NCBI GenBank assembly: GCA_900112915.1
Contig: FONK01000002.1
Span: forward strand, 124,001-188,000
Origin: Peptostreptococcaceae bacterium pGA-8
GTDB lineage: Bacteria; Bacillota; Clostridia; Peptostreptococcales; Anaerovoracaceae
Length of the DNA stretch: 64,000 nucleotides
Reading direction: 5' to 3'
Within the stretch, counting starts at the first letter, position 1. Each line of letters begins with the position of its first letter. Of the stretch, positions 18,039 through 26,520 are shown piece after piece. Below the pieces are notes generated by a model, which was given only the letters and a program-made list of their open reading frames with translations, was not told the DNA's origin and searched no databases. A program made the translations under genes and the position numbers.

Positions 18039-19306
18039 TAGAACTCCTCCATTCCTGCAATTGCCTTTTTCCCTATATCATGTCTGAAATATGCATTTTC
18101 AAAATAAATCTTACTAACTGAATTATACGTTTTTTCAATGGCCTTTGTCAAAGTATCTGCAGTTTCAGTGATTCCCAGTACCCTTCCGCCGTTTGTGTAT
18201 AGCTTTCCATTTTCTAAGGTTGCACCGGCAACATAGACACAATTTATTGACTCATCGATAAATATTTCCTTATGCTTTTCATAAGCTGAAGGATATCCGT
18301 CAGAGGCCATAACAACACAGCATGCGCACTCATCAGAAAATTCAACCTCTGCCTGATCCAAGGTTCCTTTTGATACTTCAATCATTATTTGAAGTAAATC
18401 TGATTTTAGAAGGGGCAAAACAACCTGAGTCTCAGGGTCTCCAAAACGGCAATTATACTCTATTACCTTAGGACCCTCTGAAGTCAACATTAGCCCAAAA
18501 TAAAGACAGCCCTTGAAGGTTCTTCCTTCTTCATTCATTGCCTCCATAGTAGGAAGAAAAATTTTCTCCATAGCCAGATCAGCAATTTCCTTAGTATAAT
18601 AAGGATTAGGAGCTATAGTGCCCATTCCGCCGGTATTAAGACCCTTATCCCCATCTAAGGCCTTCTTATGATCCATGGATGAAATCATTGGAATCAAAGT
18701 CTTTCCATCAGTAAAAGCTAAAACAGATACCTCCGGACCGGTTAAAAACTCTTCTATTACAACTGTTTTTCCGCTTTCGCCGAATTTCATATCTGCCATC
18801 ATTGACCGTACGGCAGCTTTAGCTTCTTCTGTGGTTTCGGCGATTATAACCCCCTTACCCAGAGCTAAACCGTCAGCTTTTACAACTATTGGAGCAGTCT
18901 GATGATCGAGATAGGCAATCGTTTCATCTAAATCTGAAAAAACCTCATATTTAGCAGTCGGGATATTATACTTTTTCATTAAATCTTTTGAAAAAGCCTT
19001 ACTGCCTTCTATTATTGCCGCTTTTTTATTTGGACCGAAGCATGGTATGCCGATAGCTTCCAGCTCATCGACAAGGCCAAGAACAAGAGGATCATCAGGG
19101 GCAACTATGGCAAAGTCAAAGCTTTCTTTTTTTGCAAATTCAACAATTGCTTTTATATCTGTTGCTTTTATGTCTACACATATAGCATCCCTTGCAATTC
19201 CCCCATTGCCCGGTAACGCATATATTTCTTCAGCTAAAGAACTTTTTTTTATGGCTTTAATAATGGCATGCTCTCTTCCGCCACCGCCTATTACAAGAAT
19301 TTTCAT
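18038..19306 (-). CDS. purD: Phosphoribosylamine--glycine ligase
   Basis: PurD joins glycine to phosphoribosylamine with ATP, giving GAR. The protein is an ATP-grasp enzyme of 422 residues when started at MKILVIGGGGREHA. Other marks are GPDD-like APDDPLVLG, EGSKAFSKDLM, VVKADGLALGKGV and the metal-binding CRFGDPETQ segment. A longer in-frame extension exists upstream, but the ATG at 19306 has GGAGG at good spacing and matches the family N-terminus, so it is preferred. It is eighth in the purine operon and coupled to purL by overlapping stop and start. Confidence 0.96.
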   Translation of the reverse strand: MKILVIGGGGREHAIIKAIKKSSLAEEIYALPGNGGIARDAICVDIKATDIKAIVEFAKKESFDFAIVAPDDPLVLGLVDELEAIGIPCFGPNKKAAIIEGSKAFSKDLMKKYNIPTAKYEVFSDLDETIAYLDHQTAPIVVKADGLALGKGVIIAETTEEAKAAVRSMMADMKFGESGKTVVIEEFLTGPEVSVLAFTDGKTLIPMISSMDHKKALDGDKGLNTGGMGTIAPNPYYTKEIADLAMEKIFLPTMEAMNEEGRTFKGCLYFGLMLTSEGPKVIEYNCRFGDPETQVVLPLLKSDLLQIMIEVSKGTLDQAEVEFSDECACCVVMASDGYPSAYEKHKEIFIDESINCVYVAGATLENGKLYTNGGRVLGITETADTLTKAIEKTYNSVSKIYFENAYFRHDIGKKAIAGMEEF

Positions 19307-19369
19307 TATGCCTCCAAGTTTTTTAATAAAGATTGAACGACTCAGTTTGTACAATTCGTATTTTAGAAA

Positions 19370-20554
19370 TTAATGATGGAACAGTCTTAAGCCTGTAAAT
19401 GCGGTAACCATCCCGTATTTATTACAGGTTTCAATAACATTATCATCTCTGATGGACCCGCCGGGTTCAGCAATATATTTTACTCCACTTTTTGCAGCAC
19501 GCTCAATATTGTCATCAAAGGGGAAGAATGCATCACTTCCTAAAGAAACATCTGTACAGGTTTTCAAAAAGGCTTTTTGCTGCTCCTTTGTAAAGACAGC
19601 AGGCTTTTCGGTGAAGAGGGTCTCCCACACACCATCTCGTAAAACATCCTCTCTGTCATCGCTGAGATAAATATCAATGGTATTATCACGAGTTGCCCTG
19701 GGAATGTCTTCCTTGAAAGGCAGATTCAAAACCTGCTCTGATTGACGCAGGTGCCACAAATCAGCTTTGCTTGCCGCCAATCTGGTGCAATGTATTCTGG
19801 ACTGCTGGCCTGCACCGACACCTATAGCTTGTCCATCCTTGGCGAAAACTACTGAATTGGACTGAGTATACTTAAGAGTGATTAAAGCTACAATAAGGTC
19901 AATTTTTGCACTCTCAGGCATATTTCTATTTTCAGTAACAATATTCTCCAACATATCCTTCGTGATTTTACAATTATTTCTGCCCTGCATGAAGGTAATA
20001 CCGTACACTTGTTTTTTCTCAATGGGGTTTGGTACATAGCTTTCATCTATTTTTATAATATTATACGCCCCTTTTTTCTTTGTCTTGAGAATTTCTAGAG
20101 CGTCCTCATCATAGCCTGGAGCTATAACTCCATCGGAAACCTCTCTTTTTATTATTTTTGCAGTGGTATGATCACATGGATGACTCAAGGCAATAAAATC
20201 CCCAAAGGACGACATTCTATCTGTTCCGCGAGCACGAGCATAGGCCATAGCCAAAGGAGATTCATCCAAGCCTTCAATATCATCTACAAAGCATGCTCTC
20301 TTAAGCTCCGTGGACATGGGCACGCCTACTGCTGCTGATGTAGGACTTACATGCTTAAAGGATGTGGCTGCCTCCATTCCAAGGCTCTCACTTAGTTCAT
20401 GAACGAGCTGGTAGCTGTTTAATGCATCCAGTAGGTTTATATATCCCGGTCTGCCATTTAAAATTTCTATAGGTAGGCTGCTTCCATCTTCCATAAAAAT
20501 TGATGCAGGGCTTTGGTTCGGATTGCATCCATATTTCAATTGAAAATCTAACAT
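19370..20554 (-). CDS. Stand-alone AICAR formyltransferase (PurH C-terminal domain type)
   Basis: This protein transfers a formyl group from 10-formyl-THF to AICAR, the ninth step to IMP. In most bacteria this is the C-terminal domain of bifunctional PurH. Here 394 residues carry only that activity: KYGCNPNQ at the start, KHVSPTSAAVGVP with the Lys-His pair needed for catalysis, RGTDRMSSFGDFIALS and GAGQQSRIHCTRLA. No MGS-like IMP cyclohydrolase domain is present. The next gene upstream supplies that activity as a PurO-type protein. AAGGAG precedes the ATG, and the gap to the upstream gene is 10 bases. Confidence 0.93.
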   Translation of the reverse strand: MLDFQLKYGCNPNQSPASIFMEDGSSLPIEILNGRPGYINLLDALNSYQLVHELSESLGMEAATSFKHVSPTSAAVGVPMSTELKRACFVDDIEGLDESPLAMAYARARGTDRMSSFGDFIALSHPCDHTTAKIIKREVSDGVIAPGYDEDALEILKTKKKGAYNIIKIDESYVPNPIEKKQVYGITFMQGRNNCKITKDMLENIVTENRNMPESAKIDLIVALITLKYTQSNSVVFAKDGQAIGVGAGQQSRIHCTRLAASKADLWHLRQSEQVLNLPFKEDIPRATRDNTIDIYLSDDREDVLRDGVWETLFTEKPAVFTKEQQKAFLKTCTDVSLGSDAFFPFDDNIERAAKSGVKYIAEPGGSIRDDNVIETCNKYGMVTAFTGLRLFHH

Positions 20555-20564
20555 TCCATTCTCC

Positions 20565-21308
20565 TTATTTATTCTTGTTTATTACTATAGTTTCTACTTC
20601 TCCGGTGGATAGATCAATTGACTTACCCAAAATCGATATCTTGTTTTCTTCATTCAGATTGCTCCAGACATTCTCAACAAAAGCTTCAAGATTTCCGGAA
20701 AGCTCCACTCTATCCGGCTCCCCAACGAAAGTAGGTAGTGGATTTCCATCCCCTTGGTAAGTATGGATAAAATGTCCTAAACCATTTATCGCTTCATAGG
20801 AGAAAGTGTATCTGTTGCAAACAGTTCCCGACTCATCGCCGCTTTTTAAAATGCTAAGCTCATAGGACATCTCGCCACCGGTCATATTGTCTGCATCAGC
20901 TGTTTTATATTGAATTATGCCGCTTATTCTAGGGGTTAAATTTGGCATATCAGGCTCAAAACGCCTGCTTTTTAAAGCTTCAGCAAATGATTTTCCCTCT
21001 TTTATGCCCTTGTATACTGTGTCGGTCTGATCTCCATTGGTAACTATTAATGTGTTATCCAGCTTTCTAAGTGGATAATAGATGATCAGGCTCGGATCGG
21101 AAAGCTTGGCTTCATCAAAGGCTTTAATCATCACATCATTACCGGTTTCAACGAAAACTCTATTTCTGCTGTTCTCACTTCTTCCCATGATAAAATATAC
21201 AGCTATTGCCTTTGTCCCATCTGAGCTTTTTCCCAGAATTATGCCACGTCCAACATAAGGATTGTCTTTTATCAGACTATCTATTTTGTTTATTTTATAT
21301 ACACTCAT
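20565..21308 (-). CDS. purO: IMP cyclohydrolase, archaeal PurO type
   Basis: IMP cyclohydrolase closes FAICAR to IMP, the last purine ring step. The 247-residue sequence matches the PurO family first known from archaea, not the MGS-like domain of PurH. YVGRGIILG near the start, AVYFIMGRSENSRNRVF (about residues 35-52), TNGDQTDTV and the GNPLPTF segment are the visible family marks. It sits between purN and the stand-alone AICAR formyltransferase, which is strong context for the assignment. GGAAGG precedes the ATG, and only three bases separate it from purN. Confidence 0.9.
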   Translation of the reverse strand: MSVYKINKIDSLIKDNPYVGRGIILGKSSDGTKAIAVYFIMGRSENSRNRVFVETGNDVMIKAFDEAKLSDPSLIIYYPLRKLDNTLIVTNGDQTDTVYKGIKEGKSFAEALKSRRFEPDMPNLTPRISGIIQYKTADADNMTGGEMSYELSILKSGDESGTVCNRYTFSYEAINGLGHFIHTYQGDGNPLPTFVGEPDRVELSGNLEAFVENVWSNLNEENKISILGKSIDLSTGEVETIVINKNK

Positions 21309-21311
21309 TGT

Positions 21312-21881
21312 TTAACCTTCCTTAGAAATATCCTCAATTGCTTGAGGTAAGAGAACCCATTCCGCCTCTTCCATTACTCTTTTTTGTAGAGTTTCCGGCG
21401 TATCATCATCCTTGATATAAACAGCCTTCTGAGCTATAATTTCACCACCATCCGGTATTTCATTTACATAATGCACTGTTGCCCCTGTAACCTTAACACC
21501 GTATTTAAGAGCTTCCTGATGCACTTTAATGCCATAGCAACCTTTTCCACAAAAGGATGGAATAAGAGAAGGATGAATATTGATGATTGGTCCTCCAAAG
21601 CTTTTTATAAAATCTTTAGACAATATTTTCAAAAAACCTGCAAGAACAACAATATCAATGTTATGCTTCTTTATTGCATCAAGCATATGATTTTCATCAT
21701 TGAAGTAATAATGCTCAATTCCGGACTTCTCAGCACGTTTAAGTCCGAAGGCATGTTCTTTGTTGGATATAACCAGATCTACCTCAGCTGATTTTATAAT
21801 CCCCTTTACTTCAGCATCGATTATAGCTTGTAAATTAGTTCCACCACCGGAAATCAGCACCGCTACTTTCTTTTTTAGCAT
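21312..21881 (-). CDS. purN: Phosphoribosylglycinamide formyltransferase
   Basis: PurN formylates GAR with 10-formyl-THF. The 189-residue protein has GGGTNLQAI for phosphate binding, INIHPSLIPSFCG with the catalytic Asn-x-His, and GATVHYVNEIPDGGEI with the catalytic Asp. It is full length for the family. The ATG overlaps the purM end by seven bases (ATGCTAA), so translation is coupled. No PurT-like alternative is seen in the window. Confidence 0.96.
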   Translation of the reverse strand: MLKKKVAVLISGGGTNLQAIIDAEVKGIIKSAEVDLVISNKEHAFGLKRAEKSGIEHYYFNDENHMLDAIKKHNIDIVVLAGFLKILSKDFIKSFGGPIINIHPSLIPSFCGKGCYGIKVHQEALKYGVKVTGATVHYVNEIPDGGEIIAQKAVYIKDDDTPETLQKRVMEEAEWVLLPQAIEDISKEG

Positions 21882-22915
21882 ATTACCACGCCTTCTTCAC
21901 CTTGAACAATTTCACCAATTATCACCGGCTTTTCTCCGGCTTCCTTTAGTACTTCCATTGCCTTTTCAGAATTTTCTTCTGCGACAATTATTGTCATTCC
22001 AACACCCATATTGAAGGTATTGAACATATCTCGTTCAGGAATATTTCCAACTTCTTGAATATATTGAAAAATTTCCAATGTAGGAATCTTATCCTTGAAT
22101 ATCCTTGCACTCATTTCTGCCGGCAAGCTTCTAGGGATATTTTCATAGAAGCCTCCGCCTGTAATATGAGCTATAGATTTAACCTGCACCTTTTCCAAAA
22201 GCTTAAGTACAGCCTTTACATATATTCTGGTTGGAGTTAAAAGAGCTTCACCTAATGACTTGCCGGATAGCCTTTCAATTGGTTCTTTAATATCTACATT
22301 CTCAACATCCAGCACCTTTCTGACCAAAGAAAATCCGTTGGAATGAACTCCTGATGAAGGTAGTCCGATGATGACATCCCCTTCTTTTACAGCGTTTTTG
22401 TCCAAAATCTTTGATTTATCAACTACTCCTACAGAAAATCCTGCTAAATCATACTCATCCTCCGGATAAAAGCCCGGCATCTCTGCAGTTTCTCCACCAA
22501 CTAAGGCAGCTTCGGCCTCAATACAGCCCTTGGCAATTCCGGATACTATGTTGGCAACCTTTTCAGGAACATTTTTTCCTACTGCAACATAATCTAAAAA
22601 GAACAAAGGCTTAGCGCCAACGCATATAATATCATTTACACACATGGCAACACAGTCTATACCTACAGTATCGTGTTTATCCATTAGAAAAGCCAATTTA
22701 AGCTTGGTTCCTACACCATCAGTTCCGCTGACCAGAACCGGTTTTTCAATTCCGGTTAAATCCAATTCCATAAGGCCGCCAAAGCCGCCTAAGTCGGTAG
22801 TGTTACCAAAAACCATAGTCTTTGCAACATGCTCCTTCATAAGCTCTACAGCCTTATATCCTGCTGTAATATCAACTCCTGCTGCTTTATAGCTTTCGCT
22901 GAAACTCTTTTCCAT
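21875..22915 (-). CDS. purM: Phosphoribosylformylglycinamidine cyclo-ligase
   Basis: PurM closes FGAM to AIR with ATP. Started at MEKSFSESYKAAG the protein has 346 residues. Conserved parts are the N-terminal SYKAAGVDI, GTDGVGTKLKLA, DCVAMCVNDI, GGETAEMPG and HITGGGFYENIPR. A start 11 codons earlier is possible, but CAGGAG stands at good spacing before this ATG. It follows purF by 19 bases and overlaps purN. Confidence 0.97.
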   Translation of the reverse strand: MEKSFSESYKAAGVDITAGYKAVELMKEHVAKTMVFGNTTDLGGFGGLMELDLTGIEKPVLVSGTDGVGTKLKLAFLMDKHDTVGIDCVAMCVNDIICVGAKPLFFLDYVAVGKNVPEKVANIVSGIAKGCIEAEAALVGGETAEMPGFYPEDEYDLAGFSVGVVDKSKILDKNAVKEGDVIIGLPSSGVHSNGFSLVRKVLDVENVDIKEPIERLSGKSLGEALLTPTRIYVKAVLKLLEKVQVKSIAHITGGGFYENIPRSLPAEMSARIFKDKIPTLEIFQYIQEVGNIPERDMFNTFNMGVGMTIIVAEENSEKAMEVLKEAGEKPVIIGEIVQGEEGVVIC

Positions 22916-22934
22916 TTTAATCTCCTGTATAATT

Positions 22935-24365
22935 TTATTCCTTTTCACTTAAATGCTTTGTAAATTTGTCCTCTATTGTCCCTTCCGGCACTTCAGTGGG
23001 ATAATTTCCTGTGAAGCAGCTATAGCAAAACTCTGAATTATCAGTCTTGCCTATCAGCATATTCAGATGATTTACGTTGAGGTATCCAAGGCTGTCCGCA
23101 TCTATAATCTTACAGATCTCATCCAGTGTATGCTTACAGGCAATCAGATTTTCTTTAGAGTCAACATCAGTACCGTAATAGCATGGATCTGTAAAAGGTG
23201 GTGCAGCTGAGCGAACATGAACCTCTGTTGCACCGGCATCTCTTAAACGTTTAACTATTTTAGCAATCGTAGTGCCTCGTACAATAGAGTCATCCACGAT
23301 TACGACTCTTTTGTCTTTGACAGTTGCAGAAAGAACATTTAGCTTTATTCTTACCTTATCTTCTCTGGATTTTTGACCGGGAGCGATGAAGGTACGACCT
23401 ATATACTTGTTCTTAATGAATCCGATGCCATAAGGGATTCCTGATTGAGCCGCATATCCAATTGCAGCATCTAAGCCTGAATCCGGAACTCCTATTACAA
23501 CATCAGCCTGTACAGGATGCTCCAGAGCAAGACATGCTCCGGCTTTTTTTCTGGCTTCATGAACACTGACACCCTCTATTATTGAATCGGGTCTGGCAAA
23601 ATAGATGTATTCAAAAATGCACAGCTTTTCTTGCATTTTATTGCAATGGTCTTTAATGGTTCTTATGCCTTCTCTGTCAAATATTACTATTTCTCCGGGC
23701 TCTACGTCCCTGATAAACTTAGCTCCTACGGAATCTAATGCACAGCTTTCTGAAGCGATAATATAGGTTCCATCATCCTTCTGTCCGTAGCACAAGGGTC
23801 TGAAGCCTTGAGGGTCTCGCACTGCAATAAGTTTAGCCGGAGACATTACCACGAGAGTATATGCACCTTTAAGCTGGTTCATGGCAATATTAATTGCATC
23901 TTCAATTGAGCCGGTTTCAAGTCTGGCCTTTGTTATTAAATATGAAATCAGCTCAGCATCACTTTTGGTATGAAAAATTGAGCCTTCAAGCTCCAGCTTT
24001 TTCCTGAGCTCCGGAGCATTTACAAGGCTTCCATTGTTTGCCAACGCCATTCTGCCCTTGTGATGATTTACAACCATAGGCTGTGAATTTAGCCTATCCT
24101 TTGTGTCTGCAGTACCGTATCTGACATGGCCTATTGCCATATTCCCTTCTTTTAACTCATCAAGAACTTCTGCTGTAAAAACATCATTTACAATTCCGGT
24201 ATCCTTGTAATAGTTAAAGACACCATCATCATTTACAACAATTCCACAGCTTTCCTGTCCTCTATGTTGAAGAGCAAAAAGACCATAGTAAGCAGCTTTT
24301 GCAGTATCTTGTTTAAAGGTTGAAAATACACCGAATACGCCACATTCTTCTCTTAATCCACTCAT
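22935..24365 (-). CDS. purF: Amidophosphoribosyltransferase
   Basis: PurF makes phosphoribosylamine from PRPP and glutamine, the committed step. The Ntn-hydrolase nucleophile is the Cys in REECGVFG at residue 8, so a seven-residue propeptide should be cleaved. A C-terminal FCYSCFTGNYP motif plus other Cys fit the Fe-S containing Bacillus-type enzyme, which would be sensitive to oxygen. The PRPP loop is RVVIVDDSIVRGTT. GGGAG precedes the ATG. Four bases separate it from purC. Confidence 0.97.
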   Translation of the reverse strand: MSGLREECGVFGVFSTFKQDTAKAAYYGLFALQHRGQESCGIVVNDDGVFNYYKDTGIVNDVFTAEVLDELKEGNMAIGHVRYGTADTKDRLNSQPMVVNHHKGRMALANNGSLVNAPELRKKLELEGSIFHTKSDAELISYLITKARLETGSIEDAINIAMNQLKGAYTLVVMSPAKLIAVRDPQGFRPLCYGQKDDGTYIIASESCALDSVGAKFIRDVEPGEIVIFDREGIRTIKDHCNKMQEKLCIFEYIYFARPDSIIEGVSVHEARKKAGACLALEHPVQADVVIGVPDSGLDAAIGYAAQSGIPYGIGFIKNKYIGRTFIAPGQKSREDKVRIKLNVLSATVKDKRVVIVDDSIVRGTTIAKIVKRLRDAGATEVHVRSAAPPFTDPCYYGTDVDSKENLIACKHTLDEICKIIDADSLGYLNVNHLNMLIGKTDNSEFCYSCFTGNYPTEVPEGTIEDKFTKHLSEKE

Positions 24366-24369
24366 ATCA

Positions 24370-25086
24370 TTATTCTCCCAGCAGTCTCTTTCTTACTTCC
24401 ACATAAGCGTCACTTACGCCACCCATATCTCTTCTGAACCTGTCTTTATCAAGCCTTTCATGGGTAATAGTATCCCAGAATCTGCAAGTATCAGGAGAAA
24501 TTTCATCAGCCAAAACAATTGTTCCATCACTTGTCTTACCGAATTCAAGCTTAAAATCTATTAATTCAATATTTGCATCTTTTAAATAAGCAGTTAAAAA
24601 TTCATTTACCTTAAAGGCATATTTCTTGATTGTCTCCAATTCCTCTACAGTAGCATAATTCATAGCCAGTATATGATAATCATTTACCATAGGATCACCT
24701 AAATCATCATCCTTATAGCTGAATTCCAAAACAGTTTTGCTCAGCTTATAGCCTTCCTCAAGACCTAATCTTTTAGCCAAAGAGCCTGCAGCAATATTTC
24801 TGACAATAACCTCCAGTGGAATTATTTTAACCTTCTTTACAACCGTTTCTCTTTCACTTAATTCTTCTACAAAATGAGTTGGAACCCCTTCTTTCTCAAG
24901 GAGCTGCATAAGGAAATTGGTTACTCTGTTGTTAATCTCACCCTTTCCCATAATCGTTCCTTTTTTTAAGCCATTGAATGCAGTTGCATCATCCTTATAT
25001 GAAACAATGCATAGGTTCTCATCATTTGTAGCGTAAACTTTTTTTGCTTTTCCTTCATAAAGTTCTACAGTCTTTTCAACACTCAT
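24370..25086 (-). CDS. purC: Phosphoribosylaminoimidazole-succinocarboxamide synthase
   Basis: PurC (SAICAR synthetase) joins aspartate to CAIR with ATP. The 238-residue form starting [18 protein letters not shown] has the nucleotide-binding N-terminal sheet, FKLEFG, and [12 protein letters not shown] with the metal-binding Asp pair. The ATG at 25086 is preferred over one five codons upstream because GAGGAG stands correctly before it. It is second in the operon, 14 bases after purE. Confidence 0.97.
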   Translation of the reverse strand: MSVEKTVELYEGKAKKVYATNDENLCIVSYKDDATAFNGLKKGTIMGKGEINNRVTNFLMQLLEKEGVPTHFVEELSERETVVKKVKIIPLEVIVRNIAAGSLAKRLGLEEGYKLSKTVLEFSYKDDDLGDPMVNDYHILAMNYATVEELETIKKYAFKVNEFLTAYLKDANIELIDFKLEFGKTSDGTIVLADEISPDTCRFWDTITHERLDKDRFRRDMGGVSDAYVEVRKRLLGE

Positions 25087-25106
25087 CTTAATTCTCCTCA
25101 TTTACA

Positions 25107-25601
25107 TTACTTATTATATTTTTCTTCAATTAATCTATTGTTTTCCAACACCTTTTTAGTGTTGCTTTCTCTGAGATTCTGAAGCCCGGTATATAATTCA
25201 TCATCAGAAACGGCAATTATTTCTGCTGCCAAAAGAGCTGCATTTTCAGCACCATCTATAGCAACAGTAGCTACCGGTATTCCGCCAGGCATTTGAACAG
25301 TTGAAAGTAAAGCATCAAGTCCATCTAAGGTAGATGATTTAATAGGAATCCCTATAACCGGCAAAGCTGTATTTGCCGCAATTGCTCCGGCCAAATGAGC
25401 TGCCTTTCCTGCTGCGGCTATAATTACACCAAATCCGTTTTCCTTAGCATTTCTAGTGAATTCTGAAGCCTCTATAGGTGTTCTATGTGCCGAATACACA
25501 TGAACCTCATATGGAATTGATAATTTTTTTAGAGTATCCACTGCCTTTTCAACTACGGGCAAATCACTTTGGCTACCCATTATGATTCCTACTTTTTTCA
25601 T
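25107..25601 (-). CDS. purE: 5-(carboxyamino)imidazole ribonucleotide mutase / AIR carboxylase
   Basis: PurE makes CAIR. Started at MKKVGIIMGSQSD it has 164 residues. SAHRTP carries the catalytic His, and the GKAAHLAG loop resembles the class I GGAAHLPG form more than the animal-like class II SNALSG form. No purK lies nearby, so whether it uses N5-CAIR or AIR plus CO2 is open. GGAGG is placed well before the ATG. It is the first gene of the purine operon, with its own promoter. Confidence 0.95.
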   Translation of the reverse strand: MKKVGIIMGSQSDLPVVEKAVDTLKKLSIPYEVHVYSAHRTPIEASEFTRNAKENGFGVIIAAAGKAAHLAGAIAANTALPVIGIPIKSSTLDGLDALLSTVQMPGGIPVATVAIDGAENAALLAAEIIAVSDDELYTGLQNLRESNTKKVLENNRLIEEKYNK

Positions 25602-25633
25602 ACTTACCTCCAAATTGAATTGCTATCTAAGAT

Positions 25634-25672
25634 AAATTTATCACAATGAAATTCTTAGTCAACATTTGTTCG
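25634..25672 (-). promoter_or_regulatory. purE promoter with a LexA/PurR-like operator over the -35
   Basis: Reading leftwards, TTGACT (25662-25657) and TAAATT (25640-25635) lie 16 bases apart. An extended TGTGA stretch comes before the -10. A 14-base near-palindrome at 25659-25672 (TCAACATTTGTTCG on the plus strand) overlaps the -35. It matches the recA box at 11 of 14 bases and also contains the CGAAC core of PurR boxes. Which protein binds it is not known. Confidence 0.55.
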
Positions 25673-25760
25673 CATTTTATAGGTAATATATATGTGTTTT
25701 ATGTGTAAAAATTAATAAAATGCATCATTTTACGAACTTTATTATGAGTTTTGGCTTTTA

Positions 25761-26186
25761 TTATAAGGTTTCTAAGTAACTTGACAGTATAATTACCGCC
25801 GCCTGCTTATCTATGACGCTTTTGCGTTTGTTGCGCTTTACATCAGCATCAATCAATACCTGCTCTGCCATTTTTGTGGTAAATCTTTCATCCTGCCAGA
25901 CAAAGCTGACCCCCTTTATTCCGGTACTCCTCATTTTATTTTCCAGCATAGTTCTAAATTCTCTAACTTTTTCCGTTTGAATACTGTCGCTGCCGTCCAA
26001 GTTAAGAGGAAGCCCGATTACAACAGTATCGCACTCATATTCCTTAATAAAATCAATAACCTTACCTGCATCCTTTCTAATGCCTACTCTTTCAATAGTT
26101 GTCACTCCCTGTGCGGTGATGTTAAGCAAATCGCTTACAGCTACACCTATTGTTTTGTCTCCTACATCAAGTCCAATTTTTCTCAT
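25761..26186 (-). CDS. ruvX: Putative pre-16S rRNA nuclease / Holliday junction resolvase-like RuvX
   Basis: This YqgF/RuvX family protein has an RNase H fold and is linked to 16S rRNA 5' maturation. Started at MRKIGLDVGDKTIG it has 141 residues. The catalytic acids are in GLDVGDKTIGVA, VVIGLPLNLDGS and a late DKQAAVIILSSYL segment. VWQDERFTTKMAE is also typical. GGGAGG precedes the ATG at 26186. It follows ireB as usual in Bacillota, but an intrinsic terminator lies between them. Confidence 0.94.
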   Translation of the reverse strand: MRKIGLDVGDKTIGVAVSDLLNITAQGVTTIERVGIRKDAGKVIDFIKEYECDTVVIGLPLNLDGSDSIQTEKVREFRTMLENKMRSTGIKGVSFVWQDERFTTKMAEQVLIDADVKRNKRKSVIDKQAAVIILSSYLETL

Positions 26187-26202
26187 ATTTTCCTCCCATA
26201 GC

Positions 26203-26228
26203 AAAAAACGGCAGGTTAACCTGCCGTT
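26203..26228 (-). terminator. Intrinsic terminator between ireB and ruvX
   Basis: A perfect 22-base palindrome at 26207-26228 has arms AACGGCAGG/CCTGCCGTT and a TTAA loop. Reading leftwards it is followed by a T-run (26208-26203). It would stop most transcription from alaS-ireB just 17 bases before the ruvX start. Confidence 0.88.
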
Positions 26229-26239
26229 TAATCAATAAA

Positions 26240-26485
26240 CTATTTCTCAAGATAATCCTTTAAAATTTCTTCAACCAGGTCATCTCTATCTATTCTACTT
26301 ATAAGCATACGAGCATTGTTATAGCTTGTGATATATGAAGGATCTCCTGAAAGAATATAACCAACCATCTGATCAATTCCGTTATATCCTCTTTCTTCCA
26401 ATGCAGAATATACTGTTTCTAAAATTTCCTTTGTGGTTTTCTGTTGAACTTTAGTTGAATCAAACATTATAGTTTTTCTTTCCAT
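26240..26485 (-). CDS. IreB family regulatory phosphoprotein
   Basis: IreB (DUF965) is a small dimeric protein that in Enterococcus is phosphorylated on threonines by the PASTA kinase IreK and limits cephalosporin resistance. This 81-residue version keeps YNGIDQMVGYILSGDPSYIT and the YNNAR motif. Its N-terminal MFDSTKVQQKTTKEI is Thr-rich. AGGAGGAG precedes the ATG. Its place between alaS and ruvX is conserved in Bacillota. The matching kinase is not in this window. Confidence 0.93.
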   Translation of the reverse strand: MERKTIMFDSTKVQQKTTKEILETVYSALEERGYNGIDQMVGYILSGDPSYITSYNNARMLISRIDRDDLVEEILKDYLEK

Positions 26486-26520
26486 TTAAGACTCCTCCTT
26501 TGCTTTCAGTCATTATACTA

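Noticed and set aside
25663-25742. Pair of PurR boxes before purE
   Set aside because: Two CGAAC cores exist but point the wrong way and lie about 60 bases apart, not the usual 16 to 17.
25602-25760. Guanine riboswitch before purE
   Set aside because: The conserved purine aptamer core and paired loops could not be found on the coding strand.
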